Shown in pieces: positions 53,278 through 61,815 of a stretch of DNA of 64,000 nucleotides. Positions within the stretch are counted from its first letter, which is position 1. Each line of letters starts with the position of its first letter. The position numbers and the translations under genes are program-made. The notes beneath the pieces are model-generated. The model was not told the origin of the DNA and did no database searches. It saw nothing but the letters and a program-made list of their open reading frames with translations. Source of the stretch: Ruminococcus sp. (GTDB lineage Bacteria > Bacillota > Clostridia > Oscillospirales > Ruminococcaceae); NCBI GenBank assembly GCA_014799785.1, contig JAAVHI010000019.1, forward strand, positions 1 through 64,000, given 5' to 3'.

Positions 53278-54660
53278 ATGGATAATAAAAATGAAAAAAT
53301 GGCTGCGCTTCCCGTAAGAAAACTGATGCTCTCAATGGGGATACCCATGATAGTCTCAATGGTTTTGCAAGCTGTATACAACATTGTGGACAGCGCATTT
53401 GTATCGAATATGGCGCAGGGCGGCGAGAACGCTCTGAATGCGCTGACGCTTGCGTTTCCGCTTCAGATACTTATGGTTGCGGTCGGTATCGGTACAGGTG
53501 TGGGAGCTAATGTCCTGATTGCAAAAAGCCTTGGTCAGAACGATGGCAAAACTGCCTGTAAAACCGCTGGAAACACTATTTTTCTTGGAGCTGCGATCTA
53601 TATAATTTTTCTTCTGTTCGGAATTTTCGGAGCGGAAATTTATATAAATTCGCAAACGGACAACAGTGTTATTTCCGAAATGGGAACGGAATATTTACGA
53701 ATTTGCTGCGTGCTGTCGTTCGGTATGTCAATGTTTGCGGTTTTTGAAAAAATGCTTCAGGCTGCGGGACATTCTATGTGTTCAACGATCGCGCAGATCT
53801 TGGGAGCGGTCACAAATATAATACTCGATCCGATCTTTATTTACGGACTTTTGGGATGTCCCGAAATGGGAGTAAGGGGAGCGGCTTACGCCACCGTTAT
53901 AGGTCAGATAGTATCGTTTGCCGCGGCGCTGATCTTTCATCTGAAATTCAATAAGTCGATTCGCATAAAGCCGCGCGATCTCAAGCCGTCACCGAGAATT
54001 ATCGGTATGATCTATTCGATAGGCTTTCCCGCAATTATTTCTCAGGCGCTGATATCAATTATGACTTACGGTATGAATATAATTCTTAAGGACATAGGCG
54101 AAAATATGGTCACGGCTTACGGACTTTACTATAAGATACAGCAATTCCTGCTGTTTGCGGCATTCGGAATGAGAGACGCAATTACTCCGATAACGGCGTT
54201 CAGCTGCGGTATGGGCGACGAAAACCGTATTAAGGACTGCGTAAAATTCGGACATTTGTTTACAGCGGTAATTATGCTTGCGGGCTGTGCCGCGCTTGAA
54301 ATATTTGCCGTACCTTTTTCGGAGGTTTTCGGACTTTCGGGAGAAACTCAGGCGCTCTGCATAAGCGCGCTCCGTATAATCTCTGTCGGACTGGTTTTTG
54401 CAGGAATAAACATAGCGTTTCAAGGAATTTTTCAAGCTGTGGGAAGCGGAATGGGTTCCCTTGCAGTTTCGGTTTGCAGACAGCTTTTGTTCGTTTTTCC
54501 GTTCGCAATAATTTTTGCACATATTGCAAAAATGAATTACGATCTTAACTGGCTTTTGTGGGCAGTGTTTCCCATTGCCGAAATATTGACTGCTGTCGTA
54601 GCAGTGCTGATTTTTATGAAATTATTTGCGAAAAAAACTGCTGTCGGAAATAATAATTAA
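53278..54660 (+). CDS. MATE family efflux transporter (MepA-like)
   Basis: A 460-residue protein with about 12 membrane spans and MATE signatures: LPVRKLMLSMGIPMIVSMVL, NIVDSAFVSN, ALTLAFPLQILMVAVGIGTG, and AQILGAVTNIILDPIFIYGL. Exports cationic compounds using an ion gradient. The leader (53208-53259) suggests that its substrate or signal may be guanidine-like. ATGGAGG precedes ATG. Confidence 0.95.
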   Translation: MDNKNEKMAALPVRKLMLSMGIPMIVSMVLQAVYNIVDSAFVSNMAQGGENALNALTLAFPLQILMVAVGIGTGVGANVLIAKSLGQNDGKTACKTAGNTIFLGAAIYIIFLLFGIFGAEIYINSQTDNSVISEMGTEYLRICCVLSFGMSMFAVFEKMLQAAGHSMCSTIAQILGAVTNIILDPIFIYGLLGCPEMGVRGAAYATVIGQIVSFAAALIFHLKFNKSIRIKPRDLKPSPRIIGMIYSIGFPAIISQALISIMTYGMNIILKDIGENMVTAYGLYYKIQQFLLFAAFGMRDAITPITAFSCGMGDENRIKDCVKFGHLFTAVIMLAGCAALEIFAVPFSEVFGLSGETQALCISALRIISVGLVFAGINIAFQGIFQAVGSGMGSLAVSVCRQLLFVFPFAIIFAHIAKMNYDLNWLLWAVFPIAEILTAVVAVLIFMKLFAKKTAVGNNN

Positions 54661-54682
54661 ATTCAGAAATTATCAAAGAAGT

Positions 54683-54738
54683 ACCGATCAGATCTGACTG
54701 TGCAATATGCGCATCGGATTTGACCGGTATTTTATTTT
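54683..54738 (+). terminator. Intrinsic terminator after MATE gene
   Basis: ACCGATCAGATCTGA (54683-54697) pairs TCGGATTTGACCGGT (54714-54728) with G-T pairs and one mismatch; the loop has its own TGTGCA/TGCGCA stem; TATTTTATTTT follows. Confidence 0.8.
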
Positions 54739-54840
54739 CGACAAATTTTGCAGGATACGGTCCCTTGCTCTTAGAAAAGTTATGTCCGAAAGCTTGTGTG
54801 CATATCTTAGCGGTAAAAAATCTTTGAGTACTGGTTTTTA

Positions 54841-54869
54841 TTGACAAGTTTGCGGCAATATGATATAAT
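54841..54869 (+). promoter_or_regulatory. Promoter for CMD-ECF-S-kinase run
   Basis: Perfect TTGACA (54841-54846), 17-base spacer, TGA TATAAT (ending 54869). A very strong promoter. Confidence 0.92.
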
Positions 54870-54911
54870 TAAAGCAGAGTATTCAATAAAAACTGAAAGG
54901 AGATTTTTAAT

Positions 54912-55688
54912 ATGGCTGTTTCCGATTTTGCAAAGCAGTATCATGAAAAAATGTTTCCGAATCAGATTTCAAAATTAATTGAGAGCGATCCCGAATTTAT
55001 TGAGCTTTTTGATAATTTTGCCTTTGACGAGGTTATAAATATGCCCGAAATAGGCGGAAAAGAGATTGACGGCAGAACACGGCATATGGCGGTCTTAGCG
55101 ACGCTTCTCGGATGTCAGGGCATTGATGAGTTTGCGGCGATGCTTCCTGCGGCAATGAATTTCGGCGTTACGCCTGTGGAGATCAAGGAGATCACCTATC
55201 AGGCTGTTGCTTATCTCGGTATAGGTCGGGTTTTACCGTTTCTGAATGCGGTGAATGAATTTTTTGAAGCAAACGGGATATCGCTTCCTTTGGAAGGCCA
55301 GGCGACCGTTACGGCTGAAACCCGCCGCGAAGCGGGAACCCAGGCTCAGGTCGATATTTTCGGCGAAAATATGCGGGATTTCTGGAAATCGGGTCCCGAA
55401 GAAAGCCGTCACATAAATCTGTGGCTGGCAGGAAACTGCTTCGGGGATTACTACACAAGAAAAGGTCTTGACTATTCGGAAAGAGAGCTTATCACATTTT
55501 GCTTCCTTGCGGCGCAGGGAGGGTGCGAACCCCAGCTTACAAGTCATTCCGCGGCTAATATGCGCATCGGAAACGACAAGCTGTTCCTGATAAAGATAAT
55601 ATCCCACTGTTTGCCCTTTATAGGATATCCCAGAAGTCTCAACGCGTTAAGATGCGTAAACGAGGCGGCAAAGTCTTTTGAACAGTAA
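54912..55688 (+). CDS. Carboxymuconolactone decarboxylase family protein
   Basis: A 258-residue protein with two CMD-type helical domains: residues about 25-115 (TRHMAVLATLLGCQGIDEFA; VTPVEIKEITYQAVAYLGIG) and about 150-250 (YSERELITFCFLAAQGGCEP; SHSAANMRIGNDKLFLIKII). The second keeps a Cys and His spaced like the AhpD/CMD active site. Reaction unknown; probably a redox or decarboxylation enzyme in an anaerobe. GAAAGGAG precedes ATG. Confidence 0.88.
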   Translation: MAVSDFAKQYHEKMFPNQISKLIESDPEFIELFDNFAFDEVINMPEIGGKEIDGRTRHMAVLATLLGCQGIDEFAAMLPAAMNFGVTPVEIKEITYQAVAYLGIGRVLPFLNAVNEFFEANGISLPLEGQATVTAETRREAGTQAQVDIFGENMRDFWKSGPEESRHINLWLAGNCFGDYYTRKGLDYSERELITFCFLAAQGGCEPQLTSHSAANMRIGNDKLFLIKIISHCLPFIGYPRSLNALRCVNEAAKSFEQ

Positions 55689-55719
55689 ACCTGAATAAAT
55701 CGAAAAGGAGAGCGACAAT

Positions 55720-56298
55720 ATGGATACTAAAAGAAAAAATTATGTCAGAAATCTTACTCTTGCGGCAATGTTTCTGGCGATAGGCTTGCTTCTGCCGTTC
55801 CTGACGGGACAAATCAAGCAGATAGGAAATATGCTTCTGCCTATGCACATTCCCGTAATTTTGTGCGGACTTATCTGCGGCTGGCAGTACGGTCTTGGAG
55901 TAGGATTTGTTCTGCCTCTTTTGAGGTATGCTATGTTTGGTATGCCGATACTTTTCCCGACGGGTATATCTATGGCGTTCGAGCTTGCCGCTTACGGCTT
56001 CACTGTCGGACTTCTGTACTCCATCTCACGCTGGAAATGCGTTGTTGCACTGTACCGCTGCATGATAATCGCAATGCTGGCTGGACGGGTAGTATGGGGT
56101 ATCGTGCAAACTATCCTGCTTGGCGTCGGAGAAAATGGCTTTACACTTGAAATGTTTATAGCGGGAGCTTTTCTCAAAGCTATTCCGGGAATAATTTTGC
56201 AGCTTATTCTTATTCCTGCCATTATGATAGCCCTGAACCGAACGGGACTTGTCCGGTTTACAAACAATCCCGCTCCTGTTGAAAATGCGGAGAATTGA
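55720..56298 (+). CDS. ECF transporter S component
   Basis: A 192-residue integral membrane protein with five to six spans; LTLAAMFLAIGLLLPFLTGQ, MLLPMHIPVILCGLICGWQYG and GAFLKAIPGIILQLILIPAI are typical of small vitamin-binding S components that use a shared ECF energising module. No A/T subunits are near. Substrate not deducible. The next gene is a small-molecule kinase, which could trap the imported compound. Confidence 0.87.
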   Translation: MDTKRKNYVRNLTLAAMFLAIGLLLPFLTGQIKQIGNMLLPMHIPVILCGLICGWQYGLGVGFVLPLLRYAMFGMPILFPTGISMAFELAAYGFTVGLLYSISRWKCVVALYRCMIIAMLAGRVVWGIVQTILLGVGENGFTLEMFIAGAFLKAIPGIILQLILIPAIMIALNRTGLVRFTNNPAPVENAEN

Positions 56299-56300
56299 TC

Positions 56301-56861
56301 ATGGAAAAAAATATCGCCGCGGTTCTGCGTGAAATTGAAAGTCGGAAACAACCTTTGATTATAGCTGTTGACGGCAGATGCGCTTCGGGAAAAACCACAT
56401 TTGCGGCTGCTCTGGAAAAGGAGATCGGCTGTGCCGTGATACATACAGACCACTTTTTTCTCCGTCCCGAACAGAGGACGGAGGAACGTCTGAACGAGGC
56501 CGGAGGCAATGTGGATTATGAAAGGCTAAGGGAAGAGGTAATGCTTCCGCTTTTGGAGGGAAAGCCTTTTTCATACCGAAAATTCGACTGCGGGGAAATG
56601 AAGCTGTCCTCCGAGATAGAGGTGAAGTCGACTGCCGTTACGGTGGTCGAGGGTTCTTACAGCTGCTGTCCCGCGCTTTGGGACTTTTACGGTCTGCGTA
56701 TCTTTTTCACCGTCGATCCGCAGGAACAGCTTCGGCGCATACTGCTTCGCAACGGAAGCGAGGCTGCCGTACAGTTTCGTGAACGTTGGATACCGATGGA
56801 GGAAAAATATTTTGCCGCCTGCAAAATACGGGAGCGGTGCGACCTTGTGTTCGGTACATAG
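56301..56861 (+). CDS. Uridine kinase-like P-loop kinase
   Basis: A 186-residue protein: P-loop DGRCASGKTTFA (about residues 23-34), HTDHFFLRPEQRTEERLN, VDYERLREEVMLPLLEGKPF, and VVEGSYSCCPALWDFYGL as in the uridine/nicotinamide riboside kinase-like group. The substrate is probably that of the adjacent ECF S component (inference). ATG 56301 follows GGAG by 8 bases and lies 2 bases after the S component stop. Confidence 0.85.
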   Translation: MEKNIAAVLREIESRKQPLIIAVDGRCASGKTTFAAALEKEIGCAVIHTDHFFLRPEQRTEERLNEAGGNVDYERLREEVMLPLLEGKPFSYRKFDCGEMKLSSEIEVKSTAVTVVEGSYSCCPALWDFYGLRIFFTVDPQEQLRRILLRNGSEAAVQFRERWIPMEEKYFAACKIRERCDLVFGT

Positions 56862-56938
56862 CAGGGTAGAACTCTGCTTGACGCTGAAAACAGTTATTGA
56901 GCCTGATTCGGACAAATTTAAAAAGCTGGTTGGTTTGT

Positions 56939-57601
56939 ATGAACGTTACAATAACATACGTGGATTTGTCAAGGCCGTTTGCGGAATACGAGAAATATCT
57001 GCCGTTAGTTTCAGCAAAAAGACGTGAAAGAATATCGCGGTTTAAAATTGAAAAGGATAAAATAATATCATTGTTTACCGAATTGCTTATTCGGAGTGAA
57101 ATATCACAGCAGCTTGGCATTTCTTTTTCCGAAATAGATTTTGAATACGGCGAACATGGAAAACCGTATATTTTAAACAACAGGAACTACTGCTTTTCTG
57201 TTTCGCATTCGGATAACTGCATTGCATTTGCGGGAGGAATGTTTCCGATCGGCATTGATGTGGAACGTGTTTCACACAGAAATATGAAGATAGCAAAGCG
57301 GTTCTTTACAGCTGACGAGTGCAAAGCAATTGAGGAAAGCAACGAGCCTGAGGAGACTTTTTATAAGGTCTGGACGTCCAAGGAAGCGTACGTGAAAATG
57401 CTTGGCGCGGGACTGTCAAAATCCTTTAGGTCATTTGACATTGCAGATAAAAGCCTTGGCTGCCGTTTTGCGACAAAGCGTCTGCCCGAGTTTATGCTGA
57501 CAGTATGTACGGAAAAAATAAGCGGCGACGAAATAATTATAAATGAAACAGACGCTGGAAGCTTACTGAGTAAATGTCAGCGTAAATGTCAGCGGCCATA
57601 A
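56939..57601 (+). CDS. 4'-phosphopantetheinyl transferase (Sfp-type)
   Basis: A 220-residue protein: SVSHSDNCIAFAGG, GIDVERVSHRN with the metal-binding Asp and Glu, and FYKVWTSKEAYVKMLGAGLS with the W-KEA motif. It activates carrier proteins by attaching phosphopantetheine. No NRPS/PKS cluster is in the window. ATG 56939 is chosen since homologues begin near NVTITYVDL; the ribosome site is weak. Confidence 0.9.
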   Translation: MNVTITYVDLSRPFAEYEKYLPLVSAKRRERISRFKIEKDKIISLFTELLIRSEISQQLGISFSEIDFEYGEHGKPYILNNRNYCFSVSHSDNCIAFAGGMFPIGIDVERVSHRNMKIAKRFFTADECKAIEESNEPEETFYKVWTSKEAYVKMLGAGLSKSFRSFDIADKSLGCRFATKRLPEFMLTVCTEKISGDEIIINETDAGSLLSKCQRKCQRP

Positions 57602-57606
57602 AACTA

Positions 57607-57653
57607 AAAGACCCAAAAAGACCTCGTGAGAAGTCCTTTTGGGTCTTGTTTTG
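57607..57653. terminator. Bidirectional terminator between PPTase and leuA
   Basis: AAAGACCCAAAAAGAC (from 57607) pairs GTCCTTTTGGGTCTT (57633-57647), with T tract on the plus side and an equivalent T tract on the minus side. It ends both converging transcripts. Confidence 0.85.
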
Positions 57654-57670
57654 ATTAGCAACAGCCGAAA

Positions 57671-59332
57671 TTATTTTACTAAGCCGCTGTTATTGATAGC
57701 CGAAACCAGAGCGTTTATAGAAGCAACGATGATGTCAGTATGTGTTCCCGTTCCCCAGAATACGCCGTTTTCCGTTTCGATACCTACATAAGCTGCCGCC
57801 TCGGAGCTTGAGCCGTGTTCAAGAGCGTGCTCCTTGTAGGTGGTGATGGTGTAATTTATTCCCAGTGCGTCCTTTACAGCGTTTGACACAGCGTCAAGAC
57901 GTCCGTTTCCGTTAGCTTCACGGGTGATGATCTTTCCGTTGTATGCAACGTTCACTGTAGCGGTAATGCCGTTTTTCTGAGCATAGTGAGCTTCGTCCAC
58001 CTTAAAGAAGTCGGTTTTGTTCAGATAGCGTTTGCGGAATATCTCGTTGATCTCGTCGGGCATAAGCTCCTTGTGAGCGTGGTCGGAAACGCTCTTTACC
58101 GCGTAGCCGAAGTCCTCGCGCATTTTAGGAGGCATATCTATGCCGAATTTCTGTTCCATGAGGTAGCCGATACCGCCCTTGCCCGACTGGCTGTTTATGC
58201 GGATAACGTCTCCCTCGTACTCTCTGCCCACGTCCTTGGGGTCGATGGCGAGGTAGGGGACAGTCCAGTGAGGAGGCTTCTTTTCCTCCAGCCATTTCAT
58301 GCCCTTTGCGATAGCGTCCTGGTGCGAGCCTGAGAATGCCGCAAACACCAGCGCGCCGCTGTATGGCTGACGCTCGTAGACGTGCATACGGGTGAGCTTT
58401 TCGTACACCTGTGTAATCTCGTTCATGTTGGAGAAATCAAGCTCCGGGTCAACGCCGTGAGTAAACATATTCATGGCAAGCGTTACAATATCAACGTTTC
58501 CGGTACGCTCGCCGTTGCCGAAAAGCGTTCCCTCAACACGGTCAGCGCCCGCAAGCAGACCCATTTCCGTATCCGCAACCGCGCAGCCTCTGTCGTTGTG
58601 GGGGTGGAGGGATACGATAATATTCTCACGGTTTTTCATATGCTTGCACATATACTCGATCTGACAGGCGTAAACGTGAGACATACTTTCCTCAACGGTT
58701 ACAGGCAGGTTTATGATGACCTTGTCGTCAGCGGTCGGCTGCCATATGTCGATGACAGCGTTGCATATTTCCAGAGCGAATTCGGGTTCAGTACCGGTAA
58801 AGCTTTCGGGGCTGTACTCAAAGCGGAAGTTTCCTTCGGTTTTCTCGCGGTACTCCTTGCAGAGCTTTGCACCGAAGGTTGCAATGTCAATAATTTCCTG
58901 TTTGGACTTTTTGAACACCTGCTCGCGCTGTGCGACAGATGTACTGTTGTAGAGGTGTACAACGGCGTTTTTGCAGCCCTTTAACGCTTCAAAGGTTTTT
59001 GCGATGATATGCTCGCGGCTCTGGGTCAGCACCTGAACGGTAACGTCGTCGGGAATGAGGTTTCTCTCGATCAGAGCGCGGCAGAAAGCGTACTCGGTCT
59101 CGCTTGCGGCGGGGAAGCCGATCTCGATCTCCTTGAAGCCCACCTTAACGAGACAGTTCCAGAATTCCAGCTTTTCCTCTAAGGACATGGGTATGATCAG
59201 TGCCTGATTTCCGTCGCGGAGGTCAACGGAGCACCATACGGGAGCTTTTTTCACGCTCTCGTTCCTTACCCAGTCATAGCAGGGTTCGGGAGGCATAAAA
59301 TAGCGTTTTTCGTAGCGGTCAAAGTTCTTCAT
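57671..59332 (-). CDS. leuA: 2-isopropylmalate synthase
   Basis: A 553-residue first enzyme of leucine synthesis: CSVDLRDGNQALIIPM (metal-binding Asp, substrate Arg), GFKEIEIGFPAASETEYAF, SLHPHNDRGCAVADTEMGLL (metal His pair), VEGTLFGNGERTGNVDIV, and a C-terminal regulatory domain with GKGGIGYL and the ALEHGSSSEAAAYV region. The length and type resemble the LeuA2/yeast-like form. Start ATG (complement of 59330-59332) has AGAAAGGAAA upstream. Controlled by the T-box just ahead. Confidence 0.96.
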   Translation of the reverse strand: MKNFDRYEKRYFMPPEPCYDWVRNESVKKAPVWCSVDLRDGNQALIIPMSLEEKLEFWNCLVKVGFKEIEIGFPAASETEYAFCRALIERNLIPDDVTVQVLTQSREHIIAKTFEALKGCKNAVVHLYNSTSVAQREQVFKKSKQEIIDIATFGAKLCKEYREKTEGNFRFEYSPESFTGTEPEFALEICNAVIDIWQPTADDKVIINLPVTVEESMSHVYACQIEYMCKHMKNRENIIVSLHPHNDRGCAVADTEMGLLAGADRVEGTLFGNGERTGNVDIVTLAMNMFTHGVDPELDFSNMNEITQVYEKLTRMHVYERQPYSGALVFAAFSGSHQDAIAKGMKWLEEKKPPHWTVPYLAIDPKDVGREYEGDVIRINSQSGKGGIGYLMEQKFGIDMPPKMREDFGYAVKSVSDHAHKELMPDEINEIFRKRYLNKTDFFKVDEAHYAQKNGITATVNVAYNGKIITREANGNGRLDAVSNAVKDALGINYTITTYKEHALEHGSSSEAAAYVGIETENGVFWGTGTHTDIIVASINALVSAINNSGLVK

Positions 59333-59380
59333 GACAAATCTTTCCTTTCTTTTTTGCGGGAGAGGCAGATGAGTTGCAAT

Positions 59381-59668
59381 AAAAAAAGCTCTCATCTCCG
59401 TCTCATACGAGACCTAAGAGATGAAAGCGTAAGCTTCCACGGTACCACTCTTGTTCGGACAAAGTCCGCACCTCACCGCATCTCAATCTTTGGGATATCC
59501 AATGCGTATCTCTGTAACGGGAGAACCCGTTCCAACCTACTTGCAAAAGCTTTCAGCGGACTGCTCAAGGACGAGTTATAACCAAGCAGCTTTGCCGTCT
59601 TGCACCAAGCGGCGGCTCTCTGAAAAAGCGGTTCGGCTTTTGTTCCTGTCGATGCATTTGAATATTAC
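59381..59668 (-). ncRNA. T-box leader for leuA, probable Leu (CUC) specifier
   Basis: On the minus strand the leader holds AGAGAGCC and TTGGTG of stem I, TATAACTCGTCC with CTC at the specifier place (59573-59575), GTAGGTTGGAACGGG and CCCGTTACAGAG of stem III, the T-box GAGTGGTACCGTGG, and then a terminator GCTTTCATCTC.../GAGATGAGAGC with a T run (59381-59387 as A on plus). Uncharged tRNA-Leu would allow readthrough into leuA. The specifier is read by eye, which is less sure than the T-box call. Confidence 0.92.
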
Positions 59669-59675
59669 AATGAGC

Positions 59676-59704
59676 ATTATACCATGGAAATTTTTATTTG
59701 TCAA
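59676..59704 (-). promoter_or_regulatory. Promoter for leuA T-box transcript
   Basis: On the minus strand TTGACA (59699-59704), 17-base spacer, extended -10 TGG TATAAT (59676-59681). Confidence 0.9.
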
Positions 59705-59729
59705 GGGGTAAATTAAAAAAAATATAAAA

Positions 59730-60470
59730 TCAAACGGAATTTTTGTCAGAACAATACGCCGAAACAGCTTTTGCGGCAAATTCGGCAGTACCATCTCCGC
59801 CTGCTTTATCGATGTTCCGCTTCATTCTTTCGTCGCCGACGTACATCTGTCCCAAGCCGCTCAGTATCTCGTCGGTGCAGGTGTAGTAATTATCGGTGAT
59901 GAATTTTTGCAGCCCGGCGATTTTTTCACGTGCTTCCTTGCTTTCCGGAGCGAGGTGCTTTACCGTACCAATATCCGCAAAAATATCCATAAGCTTTTGG
60001 GCGGTGTCTTCAAGCTCGGCAGGGGATTTGTCCGTGACCCTTGCTTCGTATTCTTCATACGCTTTTGTGCCGCCCAATTTCGCCTTGACCTCCGCTTTAT
60101 AGCTGTCGATCTCGTCGCTTTTGAAAATATCAAAATTCATATTGTTAACTCCTTTTTCACGAATTTTGCAGGCAAATGATATCAATTCTCCGATACGTTT
60201 TTTCTGCATCTCCAGCAGCTTTATCTGCCGATTTAATGCTTCGTCGTAATCAAAATCGGGAGCGTCGAGAATATCACGTATTTCCTTCAGGGAAAATCCG
60301 ATTTCACGGAACATCAGTATGCTGTGCAGACAGCGCAGAGCCGTATCGTCATACAGCCTGTAACCCGCCTTGGTCAGCTGTGTCGGTTTCAGCAGACCGA
60401 TCCTGTCGTAATGGTGAAGTGTGCGCACACTTACGCCCGTTCGTTTGCTTACTTCGTTTACCGTGTACAT
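59730..60470 (-). CDS. MerR family regulator with TipAS-type C-terminus
   Basis: A 246-residue protein. Residues 1-70 are MerR DNA-binding (MYTVNEVSKRTGVSVRTLHH, YDRIGLLKPTQLTKAGYRLY), then a dimer helix, and residues about 120-246 a TipAS antibiotic-recognition domain (PAELEDTAQKLMDIFADIGT; LQKFITDNYYTCTDEILSGL; YVGDERMKRNIDKAGGDGTAE). The start is the Met at 60470 with GAAAGGAG upstream; longer in-frame readings run through the promoter. It likely activates its own gene on binding thiopeptide-like ligands. Confidence 0.92.
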   Translation of the reverse strand: MYTVNEVSKRTGVSVRTLHHYDRIGLLKPTQLTKAGYRLYDDTALRCLHSILMFREIGFSLKEIRDILDAPDFDYDEALNRQIKLLEMQKKRIGELISFACKIREKGVNNMNFDIFKSDEIDSYKAEVKAKLGGTKAYEEYEARVTDKSPAELEDTAQKLMDIFADIGTVKHLAPESKEAREKIAGLQKFITDNYYTCTDEILSGLGQMYVGDERMKRNIDKAGGDGTAEFAAKAVSAYCSDKNSV

Positions 60471-60498
60471 TTTACCGCTCCTTTCTCCTGCATTATCT

Positions 60499-60529
60499 AT
60501 TATAAAGTATGACGATAGGGGAGAGTCAA
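60499..60529 (-). promoter_or_regulatory. MerR-type promoter with 19-bp spacer
   Basis: On the minus strand TTGACT (60524-60529), 19-base spacer, TATAAT (60499-60504). The overlong spacer is the MerR hallmark, where the regulator twists DNA to align the boxes; autoregulation is likely. Confidence 0.75.
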
Positions 60530-60638
60530 TGAAATAATTATAAACAATATTTTGAAAAACTGCAAATGTAAATGTCGAGCTTTTACTTATTGACATACAG
60601 TATTATAAATCATTTCTGCAAAAAATTTGAAAAAACAC

Positions 60639-60667
60639 TTGCAAACGGGAAAAAAGTGTGGTATAAT
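60639..60667 (+). promoter_or_regulatory. Promoter for SRP RNA
   Basis: TTGCAA (60639-60644), 17-base spacer, TGG TATAAT (60662-60667). Confidence 0.88.
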
Positions 60668-60685
60668 ATTAAACACTTAGCGGAT

Positions 60686-60813
60686 TTATCCGATATATAG
60701 GTGTGCGGGCCCTGTGCAACGGAACACCGTGAACCATGTCAGGCGGGGAACCGAGCAGCATTAAGCGGAACGTTTCGTGTGCCGCAGCAAGCCTGCACAC
60801 CTATGTACCGGAT
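60686..60813 (+). ncRNA. ffs: Bacterial signal recognition particle RNA (short form)
   Basis: Contains the conserved helix-8 core: GAACCATGTCAGGCGGGGAAC with ACCGAGCAGCATTAAG on its other side. The ends pair as GGTGTGCGGGC (60700-60710) with GCCTGCACACC (60791-60801), extendable to ATCCG/CGGAT at 60686 and 60813. It scaffolds Ffh. Exact ends uncertain. Position before dnaX is standard in Firmicutes, with a TPR gene inserted between. Confidence 0.93.
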
Positions 60814-60839
60814 ATATTTTATTTTCAGGGTGATGAGCT

Positions 60840-61793
60840 ATGCGCGAAAATTTCAACAGACGCCTGCCAAGCCTGTGGGACAGATTTTCCGCATTTATTG
60901 TCAGGATAATTCCATGGCTGGCGGCGCACATCTTTCTGGGACTTTGCATAGGAAGCCTGTATGCTATTAGGGTGTACGGCGTGAAGAATGCCGAAGAATA
61001 TTATTTTCCTCCGATAGTATTCGGCGCTGTGGCTGCACTTATCGGGGGCTGGGCATATTATTCATTTGGACGGGTCAAGTCTGAGTACGAAATCAACAGG
61101 CTGGGCAATTTTGACAGGGCATTGGTTTTTGGTTACTTTTCCGGCTCGGACGCAAAGCTTCTGCGCGAAGCTGTCATTGATATGCATTTGTCCGACCTTA
61201 ACGGTGCGCTTGAAAAATTCAAGTGGCTTGAGGAAAAAGAACTTCCCGACGACAAGCGCTCAGTGCTGTGCTTCTATATGGGACGCTGCTATCAGCTTAT
61301 GGGATATCCCTCAAACGGCGTGAAATACTTTCAGGAAGCTTTGGATAAGGGATTGAAGCTCAGCGATACATATCTGCTTACGGCACGGTGTCTTACCCAG
61401 AACGGCAGATTTGACGACGCTCTGGAGTGTTACAACGCTTTGCTTGAAAAGGACTGCTATTTTGATTTTATCTACACGGATATGGGTATCGCCTGTCTCA
61501 AAAAGGGCGACGGCGAAAAGGCTCTGGAGTATTTCACCAAGTCCGTTGACGAGGGGAAAAATTATTCATTTGCGCTGGGAGGCTGCTCTCTGGCGTACTT
61601 GCAGATGAAAGATCTTGACAAAAGCAGGGAATACTACCGTAAAGCCCTGACCTGCAACATGGACGACGTAAACGGCTTTAAGATATTCTACTGTAATATT
61701 GCGGAAGCGGTGGGTCTGCTTGACGAGATCGACCCGCAGATGAAGCTTCGTTCCGATACTGGATTTGGGCAGGGAGACGAAATTATAAGGTGA
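60840..61793 (+). CDS. Membrane-anchored TPR protein
   Basis: A 317-residue protein with two hydrophobic segments in the first 80 residues (IIPWLAAHIFLGLCIGSLYA; IVFGAVAALIGGWAYYSFG) and then about five TPR-like repeats (LCFYMGRCYQLMGYPSNGVK; DALECYNALLEKDCYFDFIY; KALEYFTKSVDEGKNYSFAL). The TPR part would lie in the cytoplasm. Function unknown. It is between ffs and dnaX. Confidence 0.8.
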   Translation: MRENFNRRLPSLWDRFSAFIVRIIPWLAAHIFLGLCIGSLYAIRVYGVKNAEEYYFPPIVFGAVAALIGGWAYYSFGRVKSEYEINRLGNFDRALVFGYFSGSDAKLLREAVIDMHLSDLNGALEKFKWLEEKELPDDKRSVLCFYMGRCYQLMGYPSNGVKYFQEALDKGLKLSDTYLLTARCLTQNGRFDDALECYNALLEKDCYFDFIYTDMGIACLKKGDGEKALEYFTKSVDEGKNYSFALGGCSLAYLQMKDLDKSREYYRKALTCNMDDVNGFKIFYCNIAEAVGLLDEIDPQMKLRSDTGFGQGDEIIR

Positions 61794-61815
61794 TCAAAAA
61801 AGGAGCGATCAGGAT

